From Paenibacillus sp. P25 (GTDB taxonomy: Bacteria > Bacillota > Bacilli > Paenibacillales > NBRC-103111): a stretch of 64,000 nt of DNA. Below, piece by piece: positions 39,680 through 48,886 of the stretch. The notes beneath the pieces were generated by a model. It had not been told where the DNA came from and searched no databases. It worked only from the letters and a program-made list of their open reading frames with translations. The stretch spans positions 2,790,001 through 2,854,000 of the forward strand of contig CP085629.1 in NCBI GenBank assembly GCA_024704175.1. Reading direction: 5' to 3'. The position numbers and the translations under genes are program-made. Each line of letters opens with the position of its first letter. Position 1 is the first letter of the stretch.

Positions 39680-39732
39680 TTGTCTAGGGTAAATGTATTC
39701 AGACAAGCCGGAAAATAGCACCCCAATCCGGC
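39680..39732 (-). ncRNA. Two adjacent hairpins in the ATPase 5' leader (candidate structured RNA)
   Basis: In transcript order, GCCGGA(14)TCCGGC is followed directly by TTGTCT(15)AGACAA. Each stem is a perfect 6 bp and there is no spacer between them. Loop 1 contains GGGGT and loop 2 contains ACCCT, which can pair, so a kissing complex is possible. It lies about 100 bases before the ATPase start. I know of no named element with this layout. Confidence 0.35.
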
Positions 39733-39841
39733 ACTCTCGTTTATAACGGAAATAGCCCTTAAGTTTTTCGCCGAAATATGGCATGATAGGGGTTAACGCA
39801 TAATAAGCAGAATTGCAAGCAGAAATGGAGTTGTTTCTTGT

Positions 39842-41621
39842 ATGTCGTTAGACGGTCTTGTCGTCCACAGCCTGGTGCACGAGCTGCAAAGTCTGGTTGG
39901 CGGCCGAATCAATAAAGTGCAGATGCCCACCGAGAATGATATCATCCTGCAAATTCGCGCGGCCGGAACCGGGGTTAAGCTGCTGCTTTCCGCCAATCCG
40001 ACGTACCCGCGCTGTTCATCTTACCGAAGCAAGTTATATGAATCCGCTCGAAGCGCCGATGTTCTGTATGCTGCTGCGGAAGCACTGCGAGAACGGCATT
40101 ATCGAATCCGTCACGCAGCCAGGGCTGGAGCGGGTGATCAAGATCCAGGTGCGCCAAAGGGATGAGCTGGGCGACCTGAGCCTAAAGACGATCCTGGTCG
40201 AGATCATGGGCCGCCACAGCAATATTATTTTGATCGACCCGGCCACGGGGGCCATTCTCGACGGGATTCACCATGTCACGCCGACGATCAGCAGCTACCG
40301 CATTGTCATGCCGGGAGCGGCCTATGTCGCACCGCCGGAGCAGCATAAGGAGATGCCGACGGAAGTGAACCGAGAGCGTTTCGTCTCGATCCTGACGGAG
40401 GCGACCGCCGAACAGGAGGCTCCCGTACTTACGCCGGGGGCGTGGGAGAAGCTGCTCGTGCAGCGCTTCAGCGGCCTGAGTCCGCTCGTTGCCCGCGAGC
40501 TGGTCTACCGTTCGGGCGGCGATGCCTCCCGGCTCGAGGATCCGCTTGAGGCGGTCGCCTTGCTCTGGGAGCCTTTTGCCGGTCTCATGGACAATCTGCG
40601 CCATCACCGGTATACGCCGGTTATCGTCGAAGCCCCCGGTGGCAAAGCGTTCTTCTCCATCCTCGAGCTCACCCATCTGGACGGCGAAACGAAGCGCTAC
40701 GACAATGTCAGCCGCCGCCTCGAAGCCTATTATGGGGATAAGGCCGAACGGGATACGGTCAAGCAGCGCGTAGCCGATCTGTTCCGGTCGCTGACGAACG
40801 AGCGCAGCAAGAATGTGAAGAAGCTGGAAAAGCTGGAGGAAACGAGACAGGACGCCGAGCAGGCGGACCGATTCCGCATTCTTGGCGAACTGCTGACCGC
40901 CTCGCTTCATTTGATTACCAAAGGCGACAAGCAGGTGGAGGTCGTCAACTATTACGATGAAGAGCAGCGGCCGGTCACGATCGAGCTGGATCCGCTGCTC
41001 ACGCCTTCGGAGAACGCCCAGCGTTATTTCAAGAAATACACGAAGAGTAAGAACAGCCTTATCGCCGTTCAGGAGCAAATGGAGCAGGCGCACGAGGAGA
41101 TCCGGTACTTGGACAACCTGCTGCAGCAGCTGACAAGCGCGTCGCTCAGCGACATAGAGGAAATCCGCGAGGAGCTGACGGAGCAGGGATACCTTCGGGA
41201 CCGCGGGGGCAAAAAAGGCCGGCGGAAGAAGCCGAATGCGAAGCCGGTTCTGGCCTGCTACACCTCGAGTGAAGGCATCCCGATCTATGTGGGGAAAAAC
41301 AACACGCAAAACGAATACCTGACGAACCGGCTCGCCCATCCCGGCGATACCTGGCTCCATACCAAGGATATCCCCGGCTCCCACGTTGTTATCCGCAGTC
41401 CCGAATTCGGAGACGCGACCTTGACCGAAGCGGCCCAGCTCGCCGCCTATTACAGCCAGGCCAGGGAATCCAGCGGGGTGCCGGTGGACTATACATTGAT
41501 CAGACATGTGCGCAAACCGAGCGGTGCGAAGCCGGGCTTCGTCATCTACGATCACCAGAAAACGCTGTTCGTCACCCCGGATGCCGAGCTGATCAAACAA
41601 ATGCCCGTACAACAAAAATAG
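39842..41621 (+). CDS. rqcH: Rqc2/NEMF homologue RqcH (FbpA family, one frameshift)
   Basis: RqcH binds obstructed 50S subunits and adds C-terminal alanine tails in ribosome quality control. It is about 593 residues long. The NFACT-N domain is MSLDGLVVHSLVHELQSLVG then GRINKVQMPTENDI. A coiled-coil middle (ERSKNVKKLEKLEETRQDAE) is followed by NFACT-R with YVGKNNTQNEYLTNRLAHPG, DTWLHTKDIPGSHVVIR and AAYYSQAR. One extra base near 40015 shifts the frame after NPTYPR. It corresponds to yloA, divergent from yloB as in Bacillus. Confidence 0.93.
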
Positions 41622-41637
41622 CCCGGGAGCAAATAAG

Positions 41638-41680
41638 GCCGATTCCGTGGACGTTACCCATGGAACCGGCATTTTAATAG
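41638..41680 (+). terminator. Terminator after rqcH
   Basis: GCCGATTCCGTGG and CCATGGAACCGGC form an interrupted stem around ACGTTAC, followed by ATTTTAATAG. Two bulged positions make it moderate. Confidence 0.6.
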
Positions 41681-41734
41681 CAAATAAAGTTCAATTTCAC
41701 TAAAGCAAAAGCAGACGTTCTACTCCCAGCAAAG

Positions 41735-43074
41735 TTAAGCGTTAAGAACCCGTCCTTTGGCGGTGGAAGCCCGCGGACGCCCCACCGACTCATAACGGAA
41801 GCCAAGCTCATGCATTCGCTCGGGAGGGAAGCAGTTCCGCCCGTCGATCATCAGCGGCTCTTTCAGCAGGCCTTTCACCCGGTTCAAATCCAGCTCGCGG
41901 ATACACGGCCATTCCGTAACGATCACCATGGCGTCCGCCCCGTCGATCGCTTCATAAGGATCGTCGTAAACGGTCACGCCCTCGGCCGGAAGCAGCGCTG
42001 CAGCCTTAACGCCGGCTACCGGATCGTAGGCGCGTACCCGGCGCCCCGGTCCGTCAGCCTGCCGATAATATCGATCGACGGAGCATCCCTTAGATCATCC
42101 GTGTTCGGCTTGAACGTAAGACCGAGTACGGCCACTTCCTTGCGTTCCGGCTCCTCCAGCCGGTTCAGGATTTTGTCTACAAAACGTTCGCGCTGCAGCG
42201 CATTGACTTCCATGACCGAACGGAGAATTTTAAAATCGTAATCCGCCTGCTCGGCGAGCCGCAGCCCAGCTCTCGTATCCTTGGGGAAACAGGAGCCGCC
42301 ATAGCCGATCCCGGCTTGCAGGAAATGCGGCCCGATCCTGCGGTCCATCCCCATTCCTTTCGCAACCAGCTCCACATCGGCTCCCACCTTCTCGCATACG
42401 TTCGCCATTTCATTGATGAACGAGATCTTGGCGGCCAAAAACGCATTGGAAGCGTACTTGATCAGTTCAGCGCTTTCCGGATCCGTCATGAGCACGGGCG
42501 CATCGAAAGCCGCATACAGCCGGGCGGCGCGTTCCGCCGCTCCCCGGTCCTTCGCGCCGATGACAATCCGGTCGGCCCGGAACATATCTTCAATGGCGGA
42601 CCCTTCCCGCAAAAACTCGGGATTCGAGACCACATTCCATCTCCCGCCCCCGGGCACCGGGGATTCTTTCAGCAGGCTCTCCACCAGGCGGGAGGTGCCC
42701 GGCGGGGCGGTGCTTTTTATAAGCAGCAGCTTATCGCCGGAAACCGCAGCAAGATCGGCGGCGGCGCTGCGGATTTGGCTCAAATCCACCGCACCGTCCG
42801 GAAGCGCAGGCGTTCCGACCGCGAGAACCACGATGTCCGAACGCTTAATGGCTCCCATGGCATCGGTCGTAAAATCAAGCCTTCCGCCGGCCATATTCCG
42901 TTTGACCATCTCTTCGAGCCCGGGCTCATACATCGGAATTTCAGCTTTTAGCAGGCCCGAGATCTTCTCCGGATCCCGGTCGACGCCAAGGACCCGGTGA
43001 CCGACTTCAGCATAACAAGCGGCGGATACCAAACCTACATAGCCCGTTCCGATCACTGCAATGCGCTCCTGCAT
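41735..43074 (-). CDS. ugd: UDP-glucose 6-dehydrogenase (one frameshift)
   Basis: This enzyme oxidises UDP-glucose to UDP-glucuronate for teichuronic acid or exopolysaccharide. It is about 446 residues long. It starts MQERIAVIGTGYVGLVSAAC (Rossmann glycines), with STAPPGTSR, NPEFLREGSAI, the catalytic cysteine in GYGGSCFPKDT and VLGLTFKPNTDDLRDAPS. A shift near 42040 joins to RAYDPVAGVKA and the C-terminal NAD domain. GGGAGG precedes the ATG at 43074. It follows galU, which makes its substrate. Confidence 0.93.
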
Positions 43075-43099
43075 AGCCGCCTCCCGCAAGGTTATAGGA

Positions 43100-43972
43100 T
43101 TAAAGCCAACCTTCCACCAGCTTCTTCAAATACGCTTCCAGCGGCCCCTTCAGATCCCCCCGCCTCAGCGCCATCTCAATCGTCGCCTCGATATACCCGA
43201 GCTTATCGCCGACGTCATAACGCCGGCCCTCGATCGGATAAGCGGCCATCTGCCGGTTCCTGTTCAAGATGCGGAGCGCGTCCGTCAGCTGGATTTCGCC
43301 GCCGCGTCCGGGCTCACTGTTCTCCAGGATTGCGAAGACGTCCGGGGTAAGGATGTACCGGCCGATGACGGCAAGATTGGACGGTGCCTGGTCGCGGGCG
43401 GGCTTTTCGACCAAATCCTCGATAAACAGGTGCCCGTTTTCCGCCGCGCCCGGCGAAATCATGCCGTATTTGTCCACATCGTCCCAAGGCACCTCCTGGA
43501 CGGCAATGACCGACGTCTCCGTCTGTTCATAGAGATCGATCATCCGCTTCAGGCAGGGCGGCTCCGATTCGATGATATCGTCCCCCAGCAGCACGGCAAA
43601 CGGCTCCTGGCCGATGAACTTGCGGGCGCAAAGCACGGCGTGGCCGAGACCGAGCGGTCGCTTCTGGCGGATATAGTGCACATCGGTCAAATTGGAAACG
43701 GAGCGCACAATGCGAAGCGACTCCTCGCTTCCTTTGTCCTCGAGTGTCATTTCGAGCTCCACCGATTTGTCGAAATGGTCTTCGATGGCCCTTTTGTTTC
43801 GTCCCGTTACAATCATAATATCCTCGATACCGGACGAAATCGCTTCTTCCACGATGTATTGAATGGCCGGCTTGTCGACAATGGGCAGCATCTCCTTCGG
43901 CTGTGCCTTGGTGGCCGGAAGGAAGCGGGTGCCAAGTCCCGCCGCCGGGATAATCGCTTTCCTTATTCTCAT
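43100..43972 (-). CDS. galU: UTP-glucose-1-phosphate uridylyltransferase
   Basis: This enzyme makes UDP-glucose from UTP and glucose 1-phosphate. It is intact at 290 residues: IRKAIIPAAGLGTRFLPATK (nucleotide-binding loop), QPKEMLPIVDKPAIQYIVEE, LGLGHAVLCA, VLLGDDII, VEKPARDQAPSNLAVIGRYI and GEIQLTDALR. It is immediately upstream of ugd, and its ATG overlaps the end of the PHP-domain gene. Confidence 0.95.
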   Translation of the reverse strand: MRIRKAIIPAAGLGTRFLPATKAQPKEMLPIVDKPAIQYIVEEAISSGIEDIMIVTGRNKRAIEDHFDKSVELEMTLEDKGSEESLRIVRSVSNLTDVHYIRQKRPLGLGHAVLCARKFIGQEPFAVLLGDDIIESEPPCLKRMIDLYEQTETSVIAVQEVPWDDVDKYGMISPGAAENGHLFIEDLVEKPARDQAPSNLAVIGRYILTPDVFAILENSEPGRGGEIQLTDALRILNRNRQMAAYPIEGRRYDVGDKLGYIEATIEMALRRGDLKGPLEAYLKKLVEGWL

Positions 43973-44816
43973 GGCCGCTCCCCTTCCGTTCGTACAGCCG
44001 TGCTATGACCTCATCGCCGATTCGCTTCGAGCCGATCGGTGCGTGGAAGACGACGCCGGCCCGGGAACCGTGAAAATCCGAACCCGCCGTGACGAGCGGC
44101 CCGTGTTCCTCCGCCAGCTTAACATAATGAGCTTCCTGCTCCGGCGTATGGTCTGCATGATAGGCCTCCACTCCGACGATGCCGACGGCGGCGAGCTCCG
44201 GGATCAGCGAATCCATCCCGTACAGGCCGGGATGAGCCAGCACGGCCGCTCCTCCCGCTTCCCTGATCCAGCGGACGGCGGTCTGCGGCTCGATGCGCGG
44301 CGGATTCACATAGGCCGCCGCTCCTTTGGCGAGATAACGGTCGAAGGCTTCTTTCATCGAAGACACGTAGCCTTTACGCATAAGCGCATCCGCAATATGG
44401 GGACGGCCGACCGTATCCTCCGGGTTCTTGGAGGTCTTGAGCGATGCCATCACATCTTCGTATGTAATATCGATGCCGAGCTCCCGAAGCCGCTCCAGCA
44501 TCATTTCGTTGCGGCGGTTTCTTACCTCTCTCAGCTCGGCCAGCCGTTCCAGAAAGCGCGGATCCCGGTAATCGATCCAGTAACCCAACACGTGGACATC
44601 CTGTCCGCCGCTCACGCCGCTGATTTCGACGCCCGGCACGACATCGATGCCGTACATCTTTCCGGCCGAGAGCGCTTCCTCGAGGCCCGCTACCGTATCA
44701 TGATCGGTTACAGCCATGGCGGTTAGCCCCGCTTCCTTGGCGAGCCGGACATTCTCAGCCGGGGGCTGTGTTCCGTCCGAAGCTGTAGTATGGCTGTGCA
44801 AATCGGCAAATCCCAT
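43970..44816 (-). CDS. PHP-domain phosphoesterase (probable frameshift at the C-terminus)
   Basis: This is a polymerase-and-histidinol-phosphatase domain metal hydrolase of about 280 residues, similar to RNase AM/YciV-type proteins that act on 3'-phosphonucleotides or 5'-RNA ends. Metal motifs are ADLHSHTTASDGT, VTDHDT, EISG and AHPG, with GSDFHG near the end. The annotated frame runs on through galU. A shift in the GGAAGGGG run near 43985 would instead end it at a TGA overlapping the galU ATG, which is far more plausible. The start follows AAAGGAGG. Confidence 0.82.
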
Positions 44817-44894
44817 CAGGGAATCCTCCTTTATTCGTATCCTACAACCGGTACGTCTTCTCTGTGTAAAAACCGTTTGGAGGTTGTGTAAACT

Positions 44895-45806
44895 TTACAA
44901 CCATTGACTTAAATCCCGTTCCCGCAAAAAGGTCATAAACGTCACCGCCGAAATCGGCAGCAGCGTCGAATTCAAATAAATCGCATGGAAGCTCCGGGCA
45001 AAGCGTACGCCTTCGATCTCCTTTACTTTGAGCACGCCGAGAGCCGCTTCATGCCTGACCGAGCTTTGCGACAGGATCGAGATGCCGAGCCCCGCTTCCA
45101 CGGCCGATTTTACGGCACCGGTGCTGCCGAGCTCCATGACGATCTTCAGCGCGTTCGGCGCATAGCCGGACTTCTCCAGCTCCTCTTCCATGACCCGCCG
45201 CGTGCCTGAGCCCTGCTCCCGGAGAACGAACGGATATTGCAGCACTTCCTCCACCGTGATCTTCTCCTGCTCCGCCAGCGGATGCTGTCTCGGAAGAATC
45301 AGCTTGAGTTCATCGTTCAACACCGCCTCGGTATGCACGTCCGGATGCGAAACTTCCGCCTCCACCAGTCCGAACGTCAGCTGATGATTCAGCACTTCCT
45401 CCAGCAGCTGCTTGGTATTGATCACCTTCATCGAAACCGAAATATTCGGATACTCCTGACTGAACGGACCGAGCAGTCTCGGCAGGATATACTCGCCGAT
45501 CGTCAGGCTTGCCCCGAGATGCAGGCGCCCTTCCAGCATATGCGTGAACTTGGACATCGCCACGTCGGTTTCCTTCATGAGTTCGATGCTGCGTTTGGCG
45601 AACGGGATCAAAGCCCTTCCCGACTCCGTCAGCTCCACCTTCTTGGTTGACCGGGCGAACAGCTTGGTCCCGAAGTAATCCTCGAGCGATTGCACCTGCA
45701 TCGTCACCGCAGGCTGCGTCATATGCAGCGATTGGGCCGCGTGAGAGAAGCCGCCTTTCTCGGCTACGGTATAAAAAATGTGAAGCTGGTGAAAATTGAG
45801 CGCCAT
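44895..45806 (-). CDS. LysR-family regulator
   Basis: Intact at 303 residues. The N-terminal winged HTH is MALNFHQLHIFYTVAEKGGF then AAQSLHMTQPAVTMQVQSLE. The effector domain has GASLTIGEYILPRLLGPFSQ and the C-terminal GISILSQSSVRHEAALGVLK. It resembles the CysL/CbbR-like branch by these blocks, but the ligand and targets cannot be told. It is followed on the same strand by the PHP gene after 78 bases, and no divergent partner is adjacent. Confidence 0.87.
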   Translation of the reverse strand: MALNFHQLHIFYTVAEKGGFSHAAQSLHMTQPAVTMQVQSLEDYFGTKLFARSTKKVELTESGRALIPFAKRSIELMKETDVAMSKFTHMLEGRLHLGASLTIGEYILPRLLGPFSQEYPNISVSMKVINTKQLLEEVLNHQLTFGLVEAEVSHPDVHTEAVLNDELKLILPRQHPLAEQEKITVEEVLQYPFVLREQGSGTRRVMEEELEKSGYAPNALKIVMELGSTGAVKSAVEAGLGISILSQSSVRHEAALGVLKVKEIEGVRFARSFHAIYLNSTLLPISAVTFMTFLRERDLSQWL

Positions 45807-45855
45807 AAAATTCCTCCGCCTGCATGGTAAATCCTATTATAACAAAAATGAAAGA

Positions 45856-45880
45856 GGCATGCCTCCCAAGGAGACATGCC
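45856..45880 (-). terminator. Terminator of the upstream unknown gene
   Basis: Minus-strand GGCATGTCTCC and GGAGGCATGCC pair around TTG and are followed by TCTTTCATTTTTG. It separates the 45918 gene from lysR. Confidence 0.7.
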
Positions 45881-45917
45881 CGGTCTGAAGCGGTATGTAC
45901 TCTATCCGACTTAATCA

Positions 45918-46361
45918 CTACCTGCGTTTGCGGGAATTCTTGATCAGCGTCATCCGCCGGGAATGGCGAAGCCAGGAATAATAAGAACGGAGGTCCCGAA
46001 GCTCCATCGTCTCCGACATCCGGCCGAGGAAGGTGACTACGATCATTTTATAAGCGGCCGCGCCGTTCCCGGACTCTTCTTGAGGAACGGGACTAAATTC
46101 GGCCACCATGACCAAATCCTCGTCGATTACGAATACGTCTTCTTCATTCTTATAATAAGGGCGGATCGCGCCCGCCTTCAGTTTTCTCCAAAGAAATTCG
46201 GTAATGTTGCGGAAGCCGGTCTTCTCTTCTTCCACACGGTCCGCCCAGCGCGCCCGGGCATGATGGGTGACAACAATTTCCGTTATTCCTTTGCCGCACA
46301 GCCGTTCGGGGATGGTTGCGGTTTTATCTAGATGATGCCTTTCACCATCACGCACAAACAT
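45918..46361 (-). CDS. Unrecognised conserved-looking protein (147 aa)
   Basis: I do not recognise the family. It begins MFVRDGERHHLDKTATIPER and is predicted to mix alpha and beta. A segment EIVVTHHARARWADRVEEE contains His-His and Arg residues. A hydrophobic strand YKMIVVTFLGRM is followed by a basic C-terminus (LRHSRRMTLIKNSRKRR) that suggests nucleic-acid binding. There is no signal peptide or membrane segment. It has its own promoter at 46424-46451 and a terminator, so it looks monocistronic. Confidence 0.65.
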   Translation of the reverse strand: MFVRDGERHHLDKTATIPERLCGKGITEIVVTHHARARWADRVEEEKTGFRNITEFLWRKLKAGAIRPYYKNEEDVFVIDEDLVMVAEFSPVPQEESGNGAAAYKMIVVTFLGRMSETMELRDLRSYYSWLRHSRRMTLIKNSRKRR

Positions 46362-46423
46362 TACCTCTTTCCTATGTAATTAGACCCAAAAGCCTATATA
46401 CAGAACATTAAAGCACTATAAAT

Positions 46424-46451
46424 ATTTTACCTCTTTTCCCGTCAGAATCAA
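46424..46451 (-). promoter_or_regulatory. Predicted promoter for the 45918-46361 gene
   Basis: Minus-strand TTGATT and TAAAAT are separated by 16 bases in an AT-rich intergenic region, about 60 bases before the start codon. Confidence 0.55.
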
Positions 46452-46491
46452 ATTAAAAAAACTTTAGAAACTTTTTAGAAAACACCAAAAA

Positions 46492-46513
46492 GAGCCTCTG
46501 CGAACAGAGGCTC
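46492..46513 (-). terminator. Terminator of ylbG
   Basis: GAGCCTCTG pairs perfectly with CAGAGGCTC around a four-base loop; on the minus strand T5GG follows. Confidence 0.88.
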
Positions 46514-46551
46514 CCGGCCGGGCATAAGGTATATCAAGTTGCCGCCGCCAG

Positions 46552-46818
46552 CTACAGCGTGTAAAATCTTGTCTTGTCAGGAACATTACTGTTATACTCG
46601 GTTTTGATTTCGTTGCGGTAGGAACGCTCCACTTTCTTGACGAACGGCGGCTTCTGCAGCTGCTTGACGGTTTCCTCAAGCCGGCTTGTATGCACGTACA
46701 TCGCCGCATAATGGAGCTTCTTGGACAGGAAATGCACGTTGCCGTACTTTTCCAGCTGTTTGGCCGCCGCTTTCAAATCATTAACCCATACAATAATGCC
46801 GCTTCGCTCCGTAAACAT
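46552..46818 (-). CDS. ylbG: YlbG family protein (UPF0298)
   Basis: This is a small conserved Firmicutes protein, intact at 88 residues. The pattern is RSGIIVWVNDLKAAAKQLEK, YGNVHFLSKKLHYAAMYVH, then PFVKKVERSYRNEIKTEY. The biochemical role is unknown. It is near ylbF in Bacillus, and here ylbF lies about 1.1 kb away beyond the asparaginase gene. Confidence 0.88.
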   Translation of the reverse strand: MFTERSGIIVWVNDLKAAAKQLEKYGNVHFLSKKLHYAAMYVHTSRLEETVKQLQKPPFVKKVERSYRNEIKTEYNSNVPDKTRFYTL

Positions 46819-46863
46819 GCTAACCCTTCTTTCCTGAGCTGAAAATGAGAGGATCGATCAACC

Positions 46864-47895
46864 ATGCCGTCCAATCCCATCGAGTATCAAGCCGATATCC
46901 TGGTCGAAGTAACCCGCGGCGGAATGGTGGAAAGCCGTCACCGCGGGCATATCGCCGTTATGGATTACGAAGGAAAGCTGATCGCTTCCTCCGGCAATCC
47001 CCATTACTATACTTTTGCCCGCTCTGCGGCCAAGCCGCTGCAGGCCGTCCCTTTGCTCGAAGCCGGGGGCGCCGAACGTTTCGGTCTGAACGATGCCGAA
47101 ATCGCCCTCAGCTGTGCTTCTCACAGCGGTGAGCCCCTGCATACGGAAACCGCACTGGGCCTCCTTGGCAAAGCAGGCCTCGGTGAAAGCGCTCTACACT
47201 GCGGCGTTCAAGAGCCGCTCTATAAGCCCTCTGCAGATCGTTTGAAGGAGGACGGCACCGTCCCTTCGCAGCTTCACAACAACTGCTCCGGGAAGCACGC
47301 AGGCATGCTGGCTCTGGCCCGCCTTCTTAACGTCTCTACTGATCAGTATACTCAACCGGAACATCCTGTCCAGCGGAAAATGTTAAAAACGGTAGCCGAA
47401 TTAAGCGGCATTCCCGAAAGCTCCATAGCGCTCGGGACCGACGGATGCGGTGTTCCGGTCTTTGCCATGCCGTTGTCCGCTTTGGCCTTCGCCTATGCTT
47501 CCATCGGCCGACCCGACCGGCTTCCGGCCTCCCGCGCCGAGGCGTGCCGCCGCATCGTCCGGGCGATCCGCCATCAACCTTACTATGTAGCCGGCACCGA
47601 CCGATTCGATACCCGGCTTGTGGAAGCAACATCCGGCCGCATCATCGGCAAGATGGGGGCCGAAGGCGTCTTTGCCGCGTCCGTGCCCGAGCTCGGTATC
47701 GGCCTCGCGCTCAAAATCGAAGACGGCGCCGAGCGGGCCAGCTATCCCGCCGCAGCCGAAGCACTGGAGCAGCTGGACCTGCTCAGTCCGGAAGAACTGG
47801 GGCGGCTGAAGGCATACCATCAGCCGCCCGTCCCTAACCGGCGCGGAGAAAGCGTTGGCGTGATCCGGCCGGTCTTTCGGCTTCATCGGACTTAA
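46864..47895 (+). CDS. Asparaginase (asparaginase II family)
   Basis: This protein hydrolyses asparagine to aspartate in related members. It is intact at 343 residues. Family features are VEVTRGGMVESRHRGHIAVM, SGNPHYYTFARSAAKPLQAV, SCASHSGEPLH, the Ser/Lys-containing HNNCSGKHAGML, GTDGCGVPVFAMPL and GKMGAEGVFAA. It has no signal peptide, so it is probably cytoplasmic. GAGAGG lies upstream. It is inserted between ylbG and ylbF and transcribed opposite to both. Confidence 0.88.
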   Translation: MPSNPIEYQADILVEVTRGGMVESRHRGHIAVMDYEGKLIASSGNPHYYTFARSAAKPLQAVPLLEAGGAERFGLNDAEIALSCASHSGEPLHTETALGLLGKAGLGESALHCGVQEPLYKPSADRLKEDGTVPSQLHNNCSGKHAGMLALARLLNVSTDQYTQPEHPVQRKMLKTVAELSGIPESSIALGTDGCGVPVFAMPLSALAFAYASIGRPDRLPASRAEACRRIVRAIRHQPYYVAGTDRFDTRLVEATSGRIIGKMGAEGVFAASVPELGIGLALKIEDGAERASYPAAAEALEQLDLLSPEELGRLKAYHQPPVPNRRGESVGVIRPVFRLHRT

Positions 47896-47914
47896 GCTCC
47901 GCCGGCGAACCGCC

Positions 47915-48358
47915 TTATCCGCATTTGCCGCTGCAGCTTCCGCCGGAAGAGCGACCTCCGCCTTCCGGCGCATCGCCGCCGGGCACCTTGATCGTGTCGG
48001 AGACGGCCCGGGCGATCGTCTGCGATACCTCATGCAGCAGATCGTCAAGCCGCTGCTCTGCGTCTTTGAAACGGCGGACCGGCTCTAGGCTGTCGAGCCT
48101 AGCCTGAACCTCTTTTACCTGATCCAGCGCTTCATGATAATTCGGGTGAAAATGCCCGAAGCGCTGGGTCTCCTCAAAGAGCTCCTTCTTCCTGTTAAAC
48201 TCCCTGGCCAGACTGCGGACCTCCGGGTCCGTTTCCTGGCGTTCTTTCCAATATAGATAATCCGCGGAATCCACGGAATGGACGATCATATCGGCGAGCT
48301 CATAGGCTCCCAGCAGCAAAGCCGACATATCTAGCGTTTGCTTCTCCGTTACTGCCAT
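47915..48358 (-). CDS. ylbF: YlbF/RicF family regulator
   Basis: RicF with RicA and RicT forms an iron-sulfur complex that promotes RNase Y processing, sporulation, competence and biofilm in Bacillus. It is intact at 147 residues from the ATG at 48358. The helical core includes LLGAYELADMIVHSVDSADY, QETDPEVRSLAREFNRKKEL and FGHFHPNYHEAL. The C-terminus is Gly/Ser-rich with two cysteines (SGGSCSGKCG), which fits a cluster-binding role. Confidence 0.88.
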   Translation of the reverse strand: MAVTEKQTLDMSALLLGAYELADMIVHSVDSADYLYWKERQETDPEVRSLAREFNRKKELFEETQRFGHFHPNYHEALDQVKEVQARLDSLEPVRRFKDAEQRLDDLLHEVSQTIARAVSDTIKVPGGDAPEGGGRSSGGSCSGKCG

Positions 48359-48439
48359 GTTCGCAGCACCTGCCTTTTTCCTTAGAATACGATGTGAGAC
48401 ATGTCTATCATACCACATTCCGCGGAAACTTGCGCTGCT

Positions 48440-48789
48440 TTAGTGAGTGTCGTTGATTCCCGGGACGATCAGCTTCATCTCCTGCCACTCGTCCGCCAGC
48501 CAGCGGATCTCGCTTCCCGAGAGCACTGGTGCGTCCCCGGCATCCAGGGATAAAGGCTCCCACCCGGTCAGGCACCACGTGCCCCGGGTTTCCTGCAGCT
48601 TGCGCGGCAGGATCCGGTAATCCTTTCCTTCTTTACGGACCTGCACGGCACTGTCTTCATCCGGATCGCCTGCTCGACGATTTCCCTGCGGGTGGAGGGA
48701 TGGTAGGACCGGTAATCTTTAATCCATCCACCGGGAATCTCATGAAGATCCGGGTACAGCTGGGAAAGTTCGGGAAGGCGGCTCTCCAT
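48440..48789 (-). CDS. Unrecognised protein next to the XPB helicase genes (one frameshift)
   Basis: About 115 residues can be assembled from MESRLPELSQLYPDLHEIPG, DYRSYHPSTRREIVEQAIRM, then VRKEGKDYRILPRKLQETRG and a C-terminal ADEWQEMKLIVPGINDTH. A shift near 48655 separates the halves, and the true start may lie slightly upstream (IYSRNTVAYFE precedes it in frame). I do not recognise the family. It is the third minus-strand gene after the helicase and helicase-associated genes and is probably in their transcript. Confidence 0.55.
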
Positions 48790-48886
48790 TTCAAAGTAAG
48801 CTACCGTATTTCTCGAGTAGATCAGCCCTCTCTCCCCGCCTTATCAAAAGCAGCTTTGCCTGGAGGATCAACCTGCTCCGCGCTCC

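Noticed and set aside
39579..39841. A yybP-ykoY manganese riboswitch upstream of the P-type ATPase
   Set aside because: The conserved purine-rich and CCCCUAC-type segments of that class are not present. Only the two hairpins noted separately are seen.
43527..44816. A 429-residue PHP-domain protein extending through galU
   Set aside because: The extra residues are a shadow of galU. A correction in a G run near 43985 ends the PHP gene at the galU start.
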